A DNA stretch of 64,000 nt from Halorientalis marina (GTDB taxonomy: Archaea; Halobacteriota; Halobacteria; Halobacteriales; Haloarculaceae): positions 3,224,001-3,288,000 of the forward strand of contig NZ_CP095487.1 of the NCBI RefSeq assembly GCF_023028345.1, given 5' to 3'. The translations under genes and the position numbers were made by a program. The notes under the pieces are model-generated. The model had not been told where the DNA came from and ran no database searches. It saw only the letters and a list, made by a program, of their open reading frames with translations. The first letter of the stretch is position 1. Each line of letters opens with the position of its first letter. Of the stretch, positions 63,232 through 64,000 are shown one piece after another.

Positions 63232-63663
63232 ATGGGGATCACGCTACCGGAGAACGGACAGGAGTGGATCGACGAGTGGAAGGAGTTGCTCAACGAGAGC
63301 GAGCGGTACACCGAGGCCGGCGAGGGATGGGGGGTCGACTTCGACGGCTCCTTCCTCTTCGACATCCAGCCCGACGGCACCTACGACGGCGAACCGCTGC
63401 AGTTCTACATCGAACTCGAAGACGGCACCTGCCACGAGGCCACCGAAATCGACGACGAGGACGCCGTCGACTGGGGCTTCGCCTACCGCGGCCCCTACGA
63501 GAACTGGAAGGGCCTCATCCAGGGCGATATCGGCGCCATCGATGGCCTCATGTCCGGGAAATTCGAGCTGGACGGCGATATGCAGAAAGTGCTGCAGTAC
63601 TCCGACGCTGCCACCGTCATGACCGAAAACGCCGCCGAGATCGACACCGAGTTCCAGTACTAG
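63232..63663 (+). CDS. SCP2-like (sterol carrier fold) protein
   Basis: A 143-residue acidic cytosolic protein. The pattern (GWGVDFDGSFLFDIQPDGTY, GEPLQFYIELEDGTCHEATE, then WKGLIQGDIGAIDGLMSGKF and ELDGDMQKVLQYSDAATVM) matches the SCP2 fold: five-strand sheet, then the G-LMSGK-x-DGDM helix-strand motif. Such domains bind lipids or acyl-CoA. A TATA box GTATAAAG near 63170 leaves a leader of about 35 bases. Repeats lie on both sides of the gene. Confidence 0.8.
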   Translation: MGITLPENGQEWIDEWKELLNESERYTEAGEGWGVDFDGSFLFDIQPDGTYDGEPLQFYIELEDGTCHEATEIDDEDAVDWGFAYRGPYENWKGLIQGDIGAIDGLMSGKFELDGDMQKVLQYSDAATVMTENAAEIDTEFQY

Positions 63664-63664
63664 A

Positions 63665-63820
63665 CCACCTTTTTGTTTCGAGGGGTGCGCGTGGCGCACC
63701 CCTCTCGCAAAAACGTGGGCGAAAAACCAGCTTCACGCTCGGGCTGGGACCTCCCTGCGGTCGGTCCCGCCGCTCGCGTGGAGTGAACCGCCTCGCGCCG
63801 TCGGCGCTCGGCGGATGCTC
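63665..63820 (+). repeat. Hairpin-rich intergenic repeat, copy D
   Basis: The element opens with CCACCTTTTTG two bases after the SCP2-like stop; the partner arm is AAAAACGTGGGCGAAAAACC (63710-63729). Stems are GAGGGGTGCGC / GCGCACCCCTC and GGGACC / GGTCCC, with a closing GTGAACCGCC...GGCGGATGCTC block like that of B and C. Confidence 0.7.
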
Positions 63821-63895
63821 TGCCGCACCGCCGGCCACAATTTACACCGTGACGATTTCTTGGGGTTTATCCCTGCCTCGGTCGACGGGCCGGGT

Positions 63896-64000
63896 ATGCT
63901 GAAGGCACTCGGTGCTGGCGGGATCGTCGGCTTCCTCCTGTTGACGAGCGGTATCGCCCTGCTCGCGTGGTACGACCTGGTCGTCGGCGGCGGCGTCGCG
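63896..64000 (+). CDS. Membrane protein, N-terminal part (cut by the window edge)
   Basis: Thirty-five codons are visible: MLKALGAGGIVGFLLLTSGI followed by ALLAWYDLVVGGG. This is one hydrophobic helix that could anchor the protein or be a signal peptide. A TATA-like GGTTTATC about 30 bases upstream supports a leaderless start. The rest lies beyond the window, so no family can be named. Confidence 0.5.
   Translation, partial: MLKALGAGGIVGFLLLTSGIALLAWYDLVVGGGVA

Overview
The window is chromosomal DNA of a halophilic archaeon (class Halobacteria, perhaps Haloarculaceae; that rank is inference). The evidence is the very high GC content, acidic proteins, TATA boxes about 25 bases before many start codons (leaderless transcripts), and archaeal information-processing genes: aIF2-gamma, Rpo7, Spt4, S24e, S27ae, a Kae1-Bud32 fusion, a thermosome and aIF1A-Rio1-KH. 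Haloarchaeal traits include a haloarchaeal-type malate synthase, PGF-CTERM and Tat signals, and an ISH3-family insertion sequence.

1-21.6 kb: a BtrH-like protein, a thiolase, an AAA ATPase, a metallo-beta-lactamase-fold hydrolase, an orphan PstS, then the conserved run aIF2-gamma, PIN nuclease, rpo7, spt4, dephospho-CoA kinase, S24e, S27ae and Kae1-Bud32. After it come RdgB, a PIN-like protein with a tiny upstream gene, a MOT1-type transporter, TrkA, and the two glyoxylate-cycle enzymes (malate synthase aceB, isocitrate lyase aceA). A Bat-type regulator lying between the two enzymes is cut by an in-frame stop.

21.6-29.3 kb: the accessory part. It holds tRNA-Thr, nadE, and a tRNA-Gly(CCC) surrounded by partial copies of its own 5' and 3' ends, the trace of repeated integration. 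Next is a TnpB unit with a divergent ribbon-helix-helix gene. On each side of this unit is a near-identical 8-bp-stem hairpin, and the loop of each has been invaded by the same ISH3-type element: a 140-bp non-autonomous copy on the left and the complete 1,375-bp IS on the right, with 4-bp target duplications TGAA and TAAA.

29.3-50.6 kb: CBS and UspA stress proteins, a KaiC-like ATPase with an acidic partner, an Nmad3-like protein, membrane proteins, Trm1, the divergent glnA/lrp pair, a TetR-MATE efflux operon with a visible operator, and a secreted PhoX-type phosphatase that carries both a cohesin-like domain and a dockerin-like tail. Just downstream of phoX is a cohesin-like protein anchored by PGF-CTERM.

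50.6-64 kb: the thermosome gene with a strong 3' hairpin, a KH / Rio1 / aIF1A ribosome-biogenesis cluster, a Nudix protein, an aldehyde dehydrogenase, the proline operon proC-proB-proA, a zinc alcohol dehydrogenase and an SCP2-like protein. Four copies of an unnamed hairpin-rich intergenic repeat sit directly after gene ends (near 1.3, 11.6, 62.9 and 63.7 kb).
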